A stretch of DNA of 64,000 nt. Origin: Anarhynchus alexandrinus. Lineage: Eukaryota; Chordata; Aves; Charadriiformes; Charadriidae. The position numbers and the translations under genes are program-made. How positions within the stretch are numbered: the first letter of the stretch is position 1; each line of letters opens with the position of its first letter. Below are positions 39,431 through 53,289 of the stretch, one piece after another. The DNA lies in contig VUYV01000329.1 of assembly GCA_008711295.1 (NCBI GenBank), positions 248,001 through 312,000 of the forward strand. Reading direction: 5' to 3'. Below the pieces are notes generated by a model, which ran no database searches, was not told the DNA's origin, and saw only the letters and a list, made by a program, of their open reading frames with translations.

Positions 39431-42400
39431 CCAGAAAGAACATCTCTGTCTTTCTCGGCAAGGTCAATTGCTTAATCCTTTTCCTGAGATTATACAAATT
39501 CATCAGTGCCCAGTGGGCCTGCCTGTCATTGCCCTGAACCTTACACAGTCGCTTAGCTCGTACAAACTAAGTGAAAAGAGATGTAAAATGCTATCAAATC
39601 AGAATGGTTTTCTTTCACATCAATTCTATAATGACATAAATGACTACATAAATTACAGCAGAAAGTGAGATTTTTCCGTCACGACATTTGAAGCAAAGTG
39701 CAGCCCCGGTATAAACTCAGCAATTCCTTTCTGGCTTTGTTTGTTTGCATAAAAGACTTGAGTTTTTCAGAAGAAACACTAACCTGAAGTGTTAAAACCT
39801 GCAAGGCTCTGGCTGAATCGTGCTGACAGGTGAGAGTAAACAAGTACAAAAATGGAAGGTGTTTCTCTTCGGGTAGGGGAAGGGAGTTTCTAGCTGAGTC
39901 TGGGAAAAAGAAAGGGCTGTCTTCTGATGCTTGGTAACAGCTAAATCTGAGTTGGAGCTGGACCTATCTTTAGCTGATGGCTTTAGTACAGCCATGATTG
40001 AACTTACTGTGTAAACAGGCTCTTTTCACAGGGAAATTACTAGATGACCAAACTCTACAATGCAGACCTCTGGTAAATTAACTTGTCTAAAAAGGATTCT
40101 TTTAACCTAAAATTCCCTATCATTTTGTCATTACAACCTACAGAGAAAGAATTTAAAATATTTCTAGTAAGTATTCTATCATTGGTTTGTATAAAACTAG
40201 CTATTTCTCATGCACTTACGATCTTTTCTTCTGTTAAATAACCTAGGACAGTGAACATCTTTCCCTGCAACTGGAAGGAACTGAGAGGAAAGTCATAATT
40301 GTGCTCATTTTTCTCACCAATTTCTCCCACTCCATCCTTTTTCATTTTTTTTTCTTTGTACTGTCCAAATCATAAATCCATTCTGCTCATTCTCTAATGT
40401 GATCTTGATATGCAGGAGAGGCGAAATGTACCTTGCAAATCAGTTGTCAGCCAAAGTGAAGTGGGAAGGCAGATCCCCAAAATGCGCTGGGGTCCTTGAC
40501 CTGCTTTGATTGACGCAGATACGCATGACTGATGCAGTGACAGGCTCAGCAAGCCATGAAGTAGTTTTATTTAACCAGGGAATTGTCCATGTCTGGGAGT
40601 GTTACTTATGTGGTGTGTGTCTATGAATAAATATTTAAGTTTGTATGTTAATGGTGCCTTTACAGCTGAACTGAATCTCTCGCATCATGCGCTGCAATCT
40701 CGGCGTGTGTGCTGAACAATGAAATATTGGGGGGAGGCGCTCCTTGATGTGTGAAGAGCTGGTAGCCATTCACTTTAACACTTAACCTGATCAAACTCAG
40801 TGTTTCTAAAAACAAACAAAAAACCTTCTTTGAAGGCCAGCGCAGTGCTTGTATCGCTTATGTTTGCTAACAGCTGAGATAGATCCTGCTCTTCATATTA
40901 CAGTGTGGCTTGGGTTTGGATTTTGGGGGTTTTTTTAGGAGCTTCACCAGGCTCCACCTTCTGTCCACTAGGCTGTAGAAAATTATCAAAGTACTGACTG
41001 GACACAGTTTGAGCAGCTTTTTTCTGTTAGGAAACAGTGGATTTCTCCCAGTAGTGGATCCTGTAGCATTATCCTAGCTAATCCTAAAAAATCCCTTTCC
41101 TCTTGTACAGCCTGCATGATGGTATTTCAGGCTTATCCTGCACCATTAAGGTGATTAGGGTACCTGCTATTGAAAACTGGTGTTCAGAGCCTGCAGTAAA
41201 AGGAGAGGGAAGTGGCAGAAATACAGCAGTGAAACTGGAGGGAAGAAAACCAAACCATTAGTTAACACAGCATTTAAAATATAGCAGTTGAGTTCTTGAA
41301 ATATTGAAGGATTTTAGATAGCTGCCGCACCTCAGCTATTAAATACTGCTCCTTTACTGAAACGTGATAACTGGGTGAGAACTCTCTGTTCACTTACCGT
41401 AGGGCTGGCAGGTTTTTTAAAATGGTATTTTTACCTTCTCTAAGATATGCTAGGAGTGCCTGCTCTTGGTTGTTTTTTGTTTTAGGGTAAGTCTTTTAGA
41501 CCTGCACTTCTAACATAGCTAAGGGGCGGTTTAAACTGAAGTGCAGTTTTATTTCAACAAATTAATAACTTTCTCAGTTTAATCCTTTCTCTACTTCCTT
41601 GCGTGTGTATGTGTGCAATACGCTTAAGCAGTTAATAGTTTAATACTTAGTATTTTATGCGTATTTTGATTATGTTTCTAAGTATGACCATCTGAAATTC
41701 CTTGGTAATGTTTATTATTTATGATACTTGAGTGAAAATATGTAGGCAAGGATAAGTCTGTGACAGAGCTGTCATTGCAGATCTTTTCTGAATGGTTTTC
41801 CCCAGGATCAGGATAAATCTCTTTTTCCCCAAGCATCATATAAATCACACCTTTCTGAATGCTGACTGTGATTAGTGCCCTCATGGTAGGTATTTCCCTC
41901 AGCCGTGGCTCCTAATTCTGCACTCTGGCCAGCATCTGCGGTGTGTGGGAGTGTTGTTTGGAAACCTCTGCCTTGTTTTGTGCATCTCCCCAGACTTATT
42001 TACTAATGGCTGTCATCTCTCTACCTTTTGCACCTCTTCCAATACTCTCACCTCTTCTGAATACCTTCTGCTGTTTCCGCAGCCTGCTTGGATTTTTCCT
42101 GGGCTACCTTTTACCCTGCTGCTGCCTCGCAGAGCTGCCTCTGCTCTGCTCACATATCACTTTATTATCTCAGTATTGAGCGTCATTTGGAAAGTGCAAT
42201 GCTGTCTAAAGTTATAGTCTTCACCGGCCGATCTATCAGGCTGAGGGATAAAGATTGCTTGGCAAAAACTATGACCTTTATAATGATAAATATGTTGTCC
42301 TATTCATCACAATAAATATAAAGCATTGTCCTGACTTGCTGATAGGGCAGTGCATGTGCTATGAAGAGCAATGTTATTCCATGTATGCCGTTTCTATGTA

Positions 42401-43722
42401 TGCAGGACTTTGATTTAAGAATTAAATAGAAATAAACACAAGCGTGAAGGTTGAATAAGACAGATTCATGTAATTTAAGAGATTTAATTAAAACACTATA
42501 GACAGGAAATGTATTACTATTAAAAATCATTTTAGAAAGCATTTTTCTATACTAAAGAGCTAATTTGTATTTTTACAGCTTGATTAATATACTGTGATGA
42601 AATTCTAAAGCTGCAAAGCATTAATTGTCATAGAACTAAGACTAAAGCCTAATATTTTAATTTTAATGTGTTCAGAGCAGTTTAATGCTGTTCAGTTCTC
42701 CGTATTGCTGTGTGCTTCAAGCGGCTAAAAGAGTCTTTGAAATTAGGAAAGACTAATTGTTTTAAATTTAAGAAGGTTGAATGAACAGGGCAGTGCACTG
42801 TGGCTTCGAATATCAGAGTTCAATTTTGGCACCTTTTTACTGCTCTCTGACATGATCTACATCAATTTCTAACCCTCATTTTCTTTGACTCTTTTCTGTA
42901 GTTTCAGTGGTCTCTCCAGTTGTTGTCCTTTCAACATGTTTGTAAGATTCGAACCACCTTGGCGTCCTGATCTTAACATCTTTTAGAAATATGGCAGAAA
43001 ATAAAACAAATGTGAACAACTTTATTAAATAGGATACTGCTATTAATTCACTATGTACTCATGATATTTCTCTCTTCCTTTAGCCCCAAATTGTATTTCC
43101 TTAAAGTTTACACTAGGCAGTTTAAATGTCTTATAGCCATCATAACTTTTACAGTAAGAGGGAAATATACTGCAGATTTAATTTTATTTTTGCCAGTGCA
43201 ATGCAAAACTTTTTCTAAGATTCATAAAAAAAAAATAATTTGCTGAACGGTAAACTTTATAGTTACTCAAAATTGAATGTCTACCACACCATGTTTCCGT
43301 TCATGACTAAAAATGACAATTTTATGCAATGGGAAAGCAGTCACCCAACTTTCACACAACTTTCCAGTACTACTTTGGACCTTGAAAGAAACGCAGAGAT
43401 CGGATTTTAAGGCTGCAATACGTTTATATTTATGTGTGTCTTTTTTGGGATCTATGCACTAAAGACAGAGGTACTTTATAGTAAAGAAAACAGAATTCAT
43501 GTATATGATGAAGGAATTAGGGGCTGAAATCTTATCAACATTGCAGTGGAGGTTAGACTAGATTGTAATGTTGTTATCTTCTGATTTTAAAAACTAAGTC
43601 ACTGAGCTGATTATATCTTCCTTTGTGCTCAAAGAAGCATTGCTTTATGATCCCTTGTTTTTGAAATGAAGTATAAAAAGTTTCTAGTGCATTTAAAATA
43701 TAGCAAACTCTAAAAGCGGGGA

Positions 43723-43745
43723 TTTTTTTGTTTGTTTGTTTCTTT
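43723..43745 (+). repeat. Short (TTTG)n repeat
   Basis: A T-run followed by three TTTG-like units. It falls inside the 157-codon minus-strand open frame and supplies part of its lysine- and asparagine-rich segment. Confidence 0.85.
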
Positions 43746-46635
43746 CTCCCAGTATACATGATATGCAAAGTTATCAGCTTCCATGTGGAATGATTTGAAC
43801 TCATACTCTTGTGCATTTTCAACCCAACAAAATTTTTCAAGTGGAATCTCAATGCTATTATGAAATAGCATAATAGTATATTCTTTCTTAGTTCATAAGT
43901 TTTATCTTCCTGCCTCAACCACCACACTTGCAAACAAAAATTATCAGGGGAAAACATAGGATTTTTTTCCATTTTATTTTCCCTTTTAGCAATAGTGGAA
44001 TACGTTAGGGCTGGGGGGGTTGTTTGTTTGGGTGACCATGGAAACACCCATTTGTCTTTCTCTTGAAATAAATCGGACTTTCTAAGCTTTGTTTTTACTG
44101 CTTAAAAGTGTGGAAGTATTTAATGTTCATTTAAAATTTGCTTCAGGCAGCTTCTGTGAGTTTATCTGCTCATTAAAGAACAACAGAGCATTTCAAATAA
44201 GCAGTGTTGCTGTAGTGTTTGATACAGAAAGATTTCAGCTATATATATCTATATATCTTTATTTTTCCCCTGGAGCTTCTCTCAGATGAGTAATGTTTGG
44301 GATAAAGCTAGGTGGAAGAATAATAAAAACTGAAAAAATATTGTTTGTATTTTTGATCAAAACCCATTATATTTTGTTCCTTAAAGGTTTAATTAGCTCT
44401 GTTTTTCTTTGAAATTAAAACCAAGTTGTTCTGTGGTAATATTCTCCCGACAGCTACTTGATGACATGTGTTAAGTCTATTCTTTAGCATTATTAAGGAA
44501 TATTTTATAACTGAATTGTTCTGAAGTGTTTTCCCCTCTCTCATACCTTGAAATTTTACCAGAAAAAGAGCATTCGGGTTAATGAAAAATATTTCAATTG
44601 GCTACCAGTCTCTTCCTAGCGCAGATGGGTTCCAAATTATGAAAATGGTTTACTAAGAGGGTTTATCTGGAGATACTATCAGTCTGATGAAGGTTGAACA
44701 GAATACAGCTGCAGGCATAAACACTCAATTACCTGAGAAGCCTTTGTCCACCATTATTTTCAATTTGAGCCAGAAACCCTGTCCCTGATAGCTCATAACC
44801 CATCACCCAGTCTCTTTAGTTATACTAACCTGAGGGGAGAAATCAAATCTCTGCTGAAATGTTAAAGAAAATACAAAAATACTCTTTCTGACTAGTATGT
44901 AATCCAGGCAAATTTTCTTACTCTGCTGGGACTTCATTGCTATGGACCTTTTGACCAAATTTATCAGGCTGATGGAGATTTGGTGAAGCTTTAGAGAGGG
45001 CCATTAAAATCCATACCCATTGAAATGAAAATTACTTTCTCTTCTTGCACAGAAAGTGAATGCAAAGTTGGTAATAAAAGTGCCTTCTATTAAAGAAGAT
45101 TGCTTATGTCAAAAATGCGCACTTTAATCTGACTGCCTTTGAACTCATTAGGTTTTATCAAACCTGAATATATTGGAAGCTAAGGAAAAAAAATGAATTT
45201 TAAAATGAAGCGTAACTCAGATATGGGGGGGCAGTAACAAAGATGAGTCTGTACAAAAGTTATGTATTCCAGACCCAAATATAAAAACGGTTTGAAGTTA
45301 AAAAGTGGCTTGAAGGAAAATGATTCTTAAAGATTGTAGGACTGCAAATTAACTTGCATGATTTCACCTGATTAAAATCTGCTACCTGTATCATGCTTCA
45401 TCATAGGTGTGATGACAGCACTCAGAAGCAAAGGAAAGCAGATATCCAGTTAGGAATAACTTCTCAGCGTTGTTTGTTTCACTTGTTTTGGCTCATATCA
45501 TGTACTCAATAGTAAAAATACGAAACCCAAAGATGGTACATAAAAATGTGTTCCAGGATATCTGTTACCAATAAATGTAAATATGTAAAGAAGCACATGA
45601 TTTGTCTTGCTGTTAGGTAGATTTGAGATCAACCAACATTAATATACAGGCCGTGTAGAAAGGATGATGTGGCTCCAAACCGGTGGAGATGATGAGCACT
45701 GCTGGTAAGACTGGCAGGGTATTTCAGGGTATGAAATATTGTAAGTGAAACAGCTGGGTTTTGGTTAGCCAGATTGAGTTGTACCAGCTAAAGTGTACGT
45801 AGGGGGGGGTCAAGTGAATGTGAGTACAACACAGAAACCTTCCCCACCCAAGGATGCATTTTATCTAGTGGGACAACACAGATTTCTGAAGTACTTTGGA
45901 TTTTACCAGTGCTGAAGGAAGAATTCTGCAGTGACTGTAATAAAGTAGTAGTTCAGAATTTGTTTTCTTCTCTTACTTTTCTCTGTTTCGCTTACTCCCT
46001 CTATGCTCTGGTTCTTGCTGAAATAGAAATATCAGTTCCAGAATTGTCTCCAGCGTCTTCCAGGTGAAAGCTGTCTGGTTTACTGGCCTTTTGCATACTG
46101 CTGATGAAGAAACTGAAAATTACTTTTCTGTGCAAATGGTTTAAGGTTGTCATTCTCCTATTCCAAGTTCAGAAAGGTCAATAATTGAAAGATATTATCA
46201 GAATCTCGGATGTCATCGTTTCTAAGAGGAAAAGTTTGCTGGGGCTTGGGATAAGTTTCATCTCGGTTTTTAGAAATGGGTAGGTAGGAACAGCTGAACT
46301 CAATCTGACTTCTTGCTCAGGGGAAAAACTCATCATCTCTTTCATGCCCTTGAGGTGGGTAACTTAGGGCTGTCTGGAGATCTTGCTGAGGGGTAGAGGG
46401 TTGTGCTTCTAATGTCTGTGGCTGGGCAAGATGGCTCCTGCTGCTGAGATCTCAGGTGAAGACATAATGGGTGTTATCCTTGATGCTATAACAATTTTTG
46501 GGTTTTGGTGGTTCAGAAAAGCTAAAGACGACCCCCTACCGCTCACCAACAAAAAATAAAAAAGGCTGTTGGTGAGACAGTACATTGTTTCAAGGGAGCA
46601 GATTTAGGAAGCAGACAATGACAGAAATAGTTGAA

Positions 46636-46647
46636 GCCCTCTGGTGG
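46636..46647 (-). promoter_or_regulatory. Candidate CTCF core motif
   Basis: The minus strand reads CCACCAGAGGGC, which fits the CTCF core pattern CCASYAGRKGGC at all 12 positions. In a long gene-poor region such a site could mark a chromatin loop anchor. A 12-base match alone is weak evidence, because such degenerate motifs occur by chance. Confidence 0.35.
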
Positions 46648-49600
46648 CTGATATCTGTTAGGCCATGAAGAATATAAAGTTTCATGAGGGAGGCAAGGGG
46701 GGGGAAATTTTGTGAATGTTGTCCCCTTCTCTGTGGGGGGAAGGTATTTATATCTCCGTGTGTGTACACAGTATCTGTTCTGAAGCAAAAACCTCGTCGA
46801 ATGCTAAAATCTCCTTAGGCAATTAAGAGAGATAAAATAAATTCAGGAAAGCTGAGTAAAAAAGGATGAATTCGGACTGATTTTGAGATTTATGTTCTGT
46901 CATCAGTTGGATAATACTAATGCTTTTGCATAGGTTAAGCAAAATAAGAAATAGGTCTTTTTGTGGGTCTTTGATTCTTCAAGGAAACAGAAAATGAATG
47001 GGATAGTTAAGGCCATATTTCATTTGCTGGTGGAACTCACGCATGTTTTAAAATACTATGGCCTCTGAAAATGAATGCTTTGCATCATCTGTATTCTAGA
47101 AGGTGGGAAATTCCTGTTAATTCCAGAGTATTGCTTGCTGAATTTAGGTTTGTGTTGGATGCTACTGTTCTTAGAAACTGTTTTTCATGTTACTCTCATG
47201 CTCAGCTTATGGGTAACATGGTTTTTATCCCAGATGGTTTAAGAATATTTCCTTAAATGAGCAATCAGCTAAATGTATTTGAAGGGGCTCTGTGAAGCAG
47301 ACTTTTTCAATTTCATTAAAAAAAAAGCATAAGTCTGTGTTATAAGGGATGTAAAATCCCATCCTGATATCGTTTATTCACAGTGGAATGAATCTCATAA
47401 TTCACCTGTGAGAGCTGAAATGTAGCCATGACATGCGATGGAAAATGACTGCAGATTGGCAGAGTGGGAAGGAGGAGGAGGAGGTCTGTGAGATAATGAG
47501 ATCCTGCAAGTGACTTCTTTGACATACATAGGTGTGTGACAAATGTGACAATTAATAAGCATACAGTTCATGTTCCAAAAAGGCTTGGGAATCATCTGTA
47601 ATACACTTCATTTTTCTCTGGGAAACCACTTCATACTGTGTTTTGTTTATTTATGATGATGGTAATTAATATTTATACATAGTGTGGGTAAAACAAAGAA
47701 TCTCTCTTGAATCCTCTGGAATGCAACCGATTTCCTCCTAAAATAGAATTGTTTCAATATAGAGAAAATCCTATATTTCTGGCAGGGCTGCTAAATCCTC
47801 AGAATGCTATATATGTGTATGCCCTGGATAAAAATAGTAAGTGTATATATAGTTTTTATCACTTAAGTCCTTTCAGCATCTCCCAGAGATAAGAAACATT
47901 TGTCACATTTTGAAGGGGTTTTCATTGACAAAGGCTTCAATCATGCAGAAAGCTGTTTTCAGATTTCCATAAAACAAAGCAGACACCATTTACATGATAA
48001 ATTGCTCCTAGACAACAATCTTAGCTGACTACCCAAGTGCTTGATTCTGTTATCACTGATTTGTCCTTCAGTTTTCAGCAGAATGAAAATGAAGGACTTG
48101 CAACTAATTGTGCCAGGAAAACAGAGCTAATTTGCTCATACTGCCAAAAAAAAATAAATGGATTGTAAGTCATTAGAGTTGAGCGTAAATCATATCATAT
48201 GCAATAACAAAGCATTATTAATGGCTGTACTGTCCTACAAAGAGCCTGAGGGTGATATTTTGTAGTAAAATTACTTCTTGAAAGGTCTAACACTTCTTTT
48301 TAAAAGCACAAAGACATGTATTTCTAGATGCTGCTGAAAATTGTCTTCCAACAAAAGCTATGAATCTGTGTTATTTTTAATCATTACCAATGAAAAGGAG
48401 GAAATAAAGTTTAGATATAGAAATACATTTTGGACTTCTGTTATTACCAAATTTTATTCTGGTGAAGATATTGGAAACTAGATACACTTTTTACATTTTA
48501 ACCTATCAAAATGCAAAGCAAGATGTTGATCGATACTTTAACTAGTATCATGCTGAACTGGTAGTCTGCTTGAAGTACTCCGTTTTATCTATTCCCAGCC
48601 AGACTGACAGTTCCGAATATCACAGTTGTTGAGTATGCCAAAGGAGAAAATCTGACCTCAACAGAGAGTTCAAGCATTCCCTTCTGAAAAATGCCATATT
48701 TTTTTTTTTAGAACTGTTTGGGAATGAGATTAAACGAGCTTTGACGCTGATGTAGACACTTTTAGCGATTTTGGTCACAGTGAAATATTTTCCCTGTTAG
48801 CAAATATTATACCTAATGTTAGCTGTGCCTTCTGTTCTATGATTATCTGCTCTTAGGCTTTCATCTTGCACCTTTTTATTGTACCAGGGAGCATTTGTTG
48901 TTGGGTTTTTTTTTTTATTTTTAAAAAAGCCATTTCCTGAATTTTTACCTATCATCTTTTTCTACTTTTTGCAGCTTCTGTTGTTATTGTTATTGTAACC
49001 GTGCTTTTGATTAAGAAATATTATTAGGACAATAGGCTTGAAGGTGAAGCAACACTGTTTTTAACTTCAAGGTGATGAGTGTAATTTTGGTCTGTATAGT
49101 CTTGGTGTTAAATTAGACTTGGATTCTATTGCTAACCAAAAGACTCTGAAACAGAATGATGTTGTGTCTTGCTTGAAAACTAATAGGGTAGAAAATAAAT
49201 AAAATGGAACTGGGAAGGAGAACTAAAATAACAATGAAAAGATGTAATTTCATAACTTTGTGACCTAAACAACTGGTTCCAAGTCATCTATTAATATTCC
49301 AGTCTCTGTTACTGTGCAGCTAGTTCACCTTAACTATTATGCTGAAAATAGATCTTGAGAAGAGATACACGGAAGAGTAGCAACATAAAGACAAATTGTT
49401 GCTTTTTTTTTTTTGTATTAGTGATTATTTTGTGTATATTTTTCTTTCAAATTCCCAAAACACAAGAAGAAAGTAGCCCCTATTTGGACTTGCAAATAAA
49501 ACAAGCATAACCCCAAAGTGAAATATAACAAGGTTTGGGTTTCAGGATTGTTTATTTATTTACTGTCAGCAGTTCCTGTGTGAATTTCTGCTCAGATACT

Positions 49601-49682
49601 ATGCTGTAACTCTTTAATCCTAAACTATTCCAAGACTATTCAGTCTGACGTAGGCTTGAAAAGAAAAAAATGAAACTCAAGA

Positions 49683-49763
49683 GTTGTGTTTTGGTTTTCT
49701 TGGTGTGGGTTTTGGTTTTGCTGTCATCTTTTTTTGTTTTTTGTTTTGTTTTTTTTTCCCTCC
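49683..49763 (+). repeat. T/G-rich low-complexity tract
   Basis: About 80 nt dominated by T with TTTTG and GGTTTT units, ending in a T9 run. Its minus-strand translation produces a spurious lysine/threonine-rich open frame (49636-49881). Confidence 0.85.
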
Positions 49764-52196
49764 TGATTTTCTTAAATAACTTGCATATATCTCCGAGTTC
49801 ATTGTGTAAACATTGATGGGATGCATGTGCAGCTTCAGGTGAGTTGTGAAACTTCGGGTGGTATGTTGGCTTCAAGGCCAAATTTGAGTCCTTATACAGT
49901 CTGACTCAGTAATAAGTGAAAGGAAGGGTAGCTTTTAGGAGTAAATATCGAAATTCAAATCAGAAGCATTCCACGTTAAATTCAATGAATGCGTGGTTAG
50001 GAGGAAAAGTCTGTGACAGAAAAGATACCTGACTTACTGGTAATTCTCTTCCTCTTGTGCCGTGTCATGGCACGTGTACAGGATGATATTGGAGCTAGAG
50101 CTTGTCAGGACTACTGGACTGCACGTATATTCTAAATTTTGTGAGTAGTCTTGCCTGCAACTGTTGTGTTTAGTGTGTTAATAGTTACAATGCTGATAAT
50201 CAAATTAGATCATTAAATTCACCATAAATCACATGTATGATACCCAAACTACCTGTATTTAAAAATATCTCTTTTCTCTCTCTATTGCATCGTGAAGATA
50301 CCGAGGCAATAGGTATAGCTAGACGACCTTCCCTCACTGCCTTCTGAAGCTCTGTACAAAATTCTTTTTTATGTGAAAAGATCAGTCTCTTTCAAATAAC
50401 TTTAAGATTGCACAGTGTCTAAGAAAATAAATGTTCATAAGGACAAGAACAGCCAAGTGGATTTTCTGTCCTGTAATGACTTCAAAACATATTTCAGTCC
50501 AGTTATAAATGTGGGCAGTAATAATAATACTATTTTTGAAAGAGTCTGGACAATATTGCAACTTCCCAAAATGACTCTTTGGGACAAACTTTTAAAAATA
50601 AAGCAAGCTCTTTCTAACTACAGAAACCAACTGCAAAAGAAACAAGTTCACATATTACAGAAATTATATTATAAGCAATATGTTATTTTAAATCTGGTCA
50701 CATCTGTATGGAAGATTTGAAGGTTTTAAAAGATGGAAGGCTAGAAATTAAGTAAATCTGAAATTTCTGCAGCAGTCACGCTGTTCCAAACACAGTTGAT
50801 GAGACTAAATTCACTCTGACAAATATTTGTTGAAAAAATGCACAGGATATCAGAAAGATTTATAGTAGTTATTTAGAATGGCTCTATAGGATTCACCTTG
50901 GTTGTTTAACTGAAGTATTTTATGTAATTGCTGTTATAATGTAAATACTGGTGGTCATGCAATATGTATCAATAAGAAACTGTATGCCTGTGAAATTTGA
51001 ACTAAGACACTTTTCTTCCATTCAGCATTAGGAATCATCCAGAAACTGTTATTTAATGTAATCTCAGACTTAAAATTTCCCAAAATGCCCTTAACAAGTG
51101 ATGGGGAAATAGGGTTTATTTCATTATCATAAAGAGAATTCTGGAATCACAGAAGCCATAAAATATATTAAAGTGCTTCCTTCTGGAAGCATCAGAAATA
51201 GATGACAACTACCAAATCTGATTGCTTTGAAAGGTAGGAGTGTGGCAGACGACATACCTCTGCTCAGAAAGGAACAGCGGGAGTGAACAGGGAGAGGGGA
51301 GGAGGAATTTGGGCAGTTCACTGAACAGAGCGAGCACTGGTTTCCCTTTGGAGACAACCTAACATGAACAATCTAAATAGCGGATAAATAATTATATTTG
51401 TCTACCATATTTACAAAGCACATAGAGGAACAATGGATTGGTATAACACACTGACTACACGTGTGCATTCTCTTCTACCTGTGTAACATTTTTCTGTGCT
51501 AGGTAAAAACAGAATGATAAAGACGAGGACAAAACTGCATAAACAAATTTACATTTCCCATCTGAAAACATCTGTTTTTTAAATAATCTAGGATTCCCTC
51601 CATAAATGTACGGATTAGTTAGTTGTGTCAGTTGTGCTTTGTATATCTTAGTGGCTACGTGGTTATTGAGCCGCTTGATTTCCTATTTCTCCCCAAAGCC
51701 TTCAGTATTTGATTCTGTCTCTGCCATCTCCTGGCAGAGATGGACTTGGGGAAAAAAACTTGGATTGAAATTTCTCTGTGCTCAGAAGAAGCTGTTAAAA
51801 TCCTTCTTTCCTGATTGAAGAATTAATTGAAAATTCTGTTGGAAGACATAGAATCTGATTTTTATGTTGCTCTCTAGGGCTGGAATGAAAGGGGTTTCTG
51901 TGTCACATAGTAAAAGAATCTTTTTTTTTTTTATTATTTGCTCTTTTGAATTCTGCTATCCCAAACAGTTTTTCTCCAAAGCAGTGTCTACCACTTCTTT
52001 TTTTGTTTCTTCTTGACTGTTGTTGTTCAAGCCTGAGTTAACTTATCTGGGTGCCAGCTGTCTTCTGACTTGCCAAAAAGACTCAAATATTGTCTAATCT
52101 TAGAGGAATGACGTTTGGGAGCCTCAAGTAATCCATTGTTTTTATCTGAGAGAAGCTTTATCAAGATGCAAAGAAAATTGCTCCCCTACTGCCCAT

Positions 52197-52207
52197 CCCC
52201 CCCCCCC
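52197..52207 (+). repeat. C11 homopolymer
   Basis: Uninterrupted run of 11 C followed by A5. Low-complexity sequence only. Confidence 0.9.
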
Positions 52208-53278
52208 AAAAATATAAAAATTAGAGACTTTAGAACTGAGTACTGCTTGTAGAACAAGGATTTAGGTGGGTGACAATTTCTAGTCTGGAAGCATCTGGAG
52301 AACCTTAGCCTACCCACATTATCAATGGGCTGTAAGGTGGCATCGCCAGTCCCTGTGAGAAAGCTAATAAAGTTCAGCAGCGACCTAGGTTTACTAAAGG
52401 TTGGTTCACATCCTATGTGAAAGGGCAGAAGGCATAAGCTTCCACATCAAATGAGTGATGGGTCACAACACCTGAATCAGGACCGCTTGCAAAGACTCTC
52501 TTGATAATTTTGACCTTTCTTGAATTGTGTCTGATGGAAGTGAAACTGCCCCCTTCATTTACTGAAGTGACTCCTTCGCTATATCTCTAAGTTACGGGAT
52601 TCAGAAAGGTGTGTTCCCAACTGTGTGACTGATCAATGTTTTCTGGTTTGGTTTTTTAAATTTTTTTAGAGGAGAGCCAAGATCCCACTTCATTCTCTGC
52701 CTTCCTTTTACCCATATGGAAGTTTCATAGGAAAGAAAACTTTTTAGAGGCCAGGAGAAAGCCTCACTCCGTGATGGATGTAATTTGGTTGTGTGCTTGA
52801 CAGGGTCTGTGGGATGCGTGGTGGGAGGTGCACGTTCCCAGAGTTCAGATTCTTTTTTCTTTTTTTTATTGGTAGTAATTAGGAGACTTGAAAAAATTTC
52901 TATACTGGTGTTCCCAAACCTATTGGCATGATTTTGATTAGGCTATCTTACTTAATAATTTTTTTTTCTCATTTCAGTTTTATGTCATCATATTCCAAAT
53001 GCTTCTTTATTATTTAAGAGGTCATCCTGTTTTCCTTTGTCTATTGCTACTTATGCTCTTTTCATTAGTACTAATGTTCCAGTTAGGTCTTCATCAAACT
53101 TGATCTACGTTAAAAAGCACAAGGATTAGAAAAGTGACAGTTCCTGATTTTTAGTTCTGCCAAATATAAAAAATTGTTTGTGTGTGTGAAAATTTCTAGC
53201 ACGTCTCTTGCTCTGTATAGGCTCTGTTTGGGAGGGGAATAGTGATCCCTAGAACTGAAAGTAAGAATACACTGAACT

Positions 53279-53289
53279 ATATATATATA
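53279..53289 (+). repeat. Short (TA)n repeat
   Basis: Alternating T and A over about 11 nt, a short simple repeat. Confidence 0.85.

Noticed and set aside
43574..44047. Calling the 157-codon minus-strand frame a gene
   Set aside because: No recognised domain, no transcription or splice evidence, partly encoded by a simple repeat, and its length is only mildly unusual for chance. Kept as a finding only.
44594..44722. Possible L2-like LINE remnant, because one frame reads N-W-L-P-V-S-S and another nearby reads Q-N-T-A-A
   Set aside because: In L2-type elements the Q-N-x-A-A motif comes before the H-W-L-P motif, and here the order is reversed with no supporting similarity between them.
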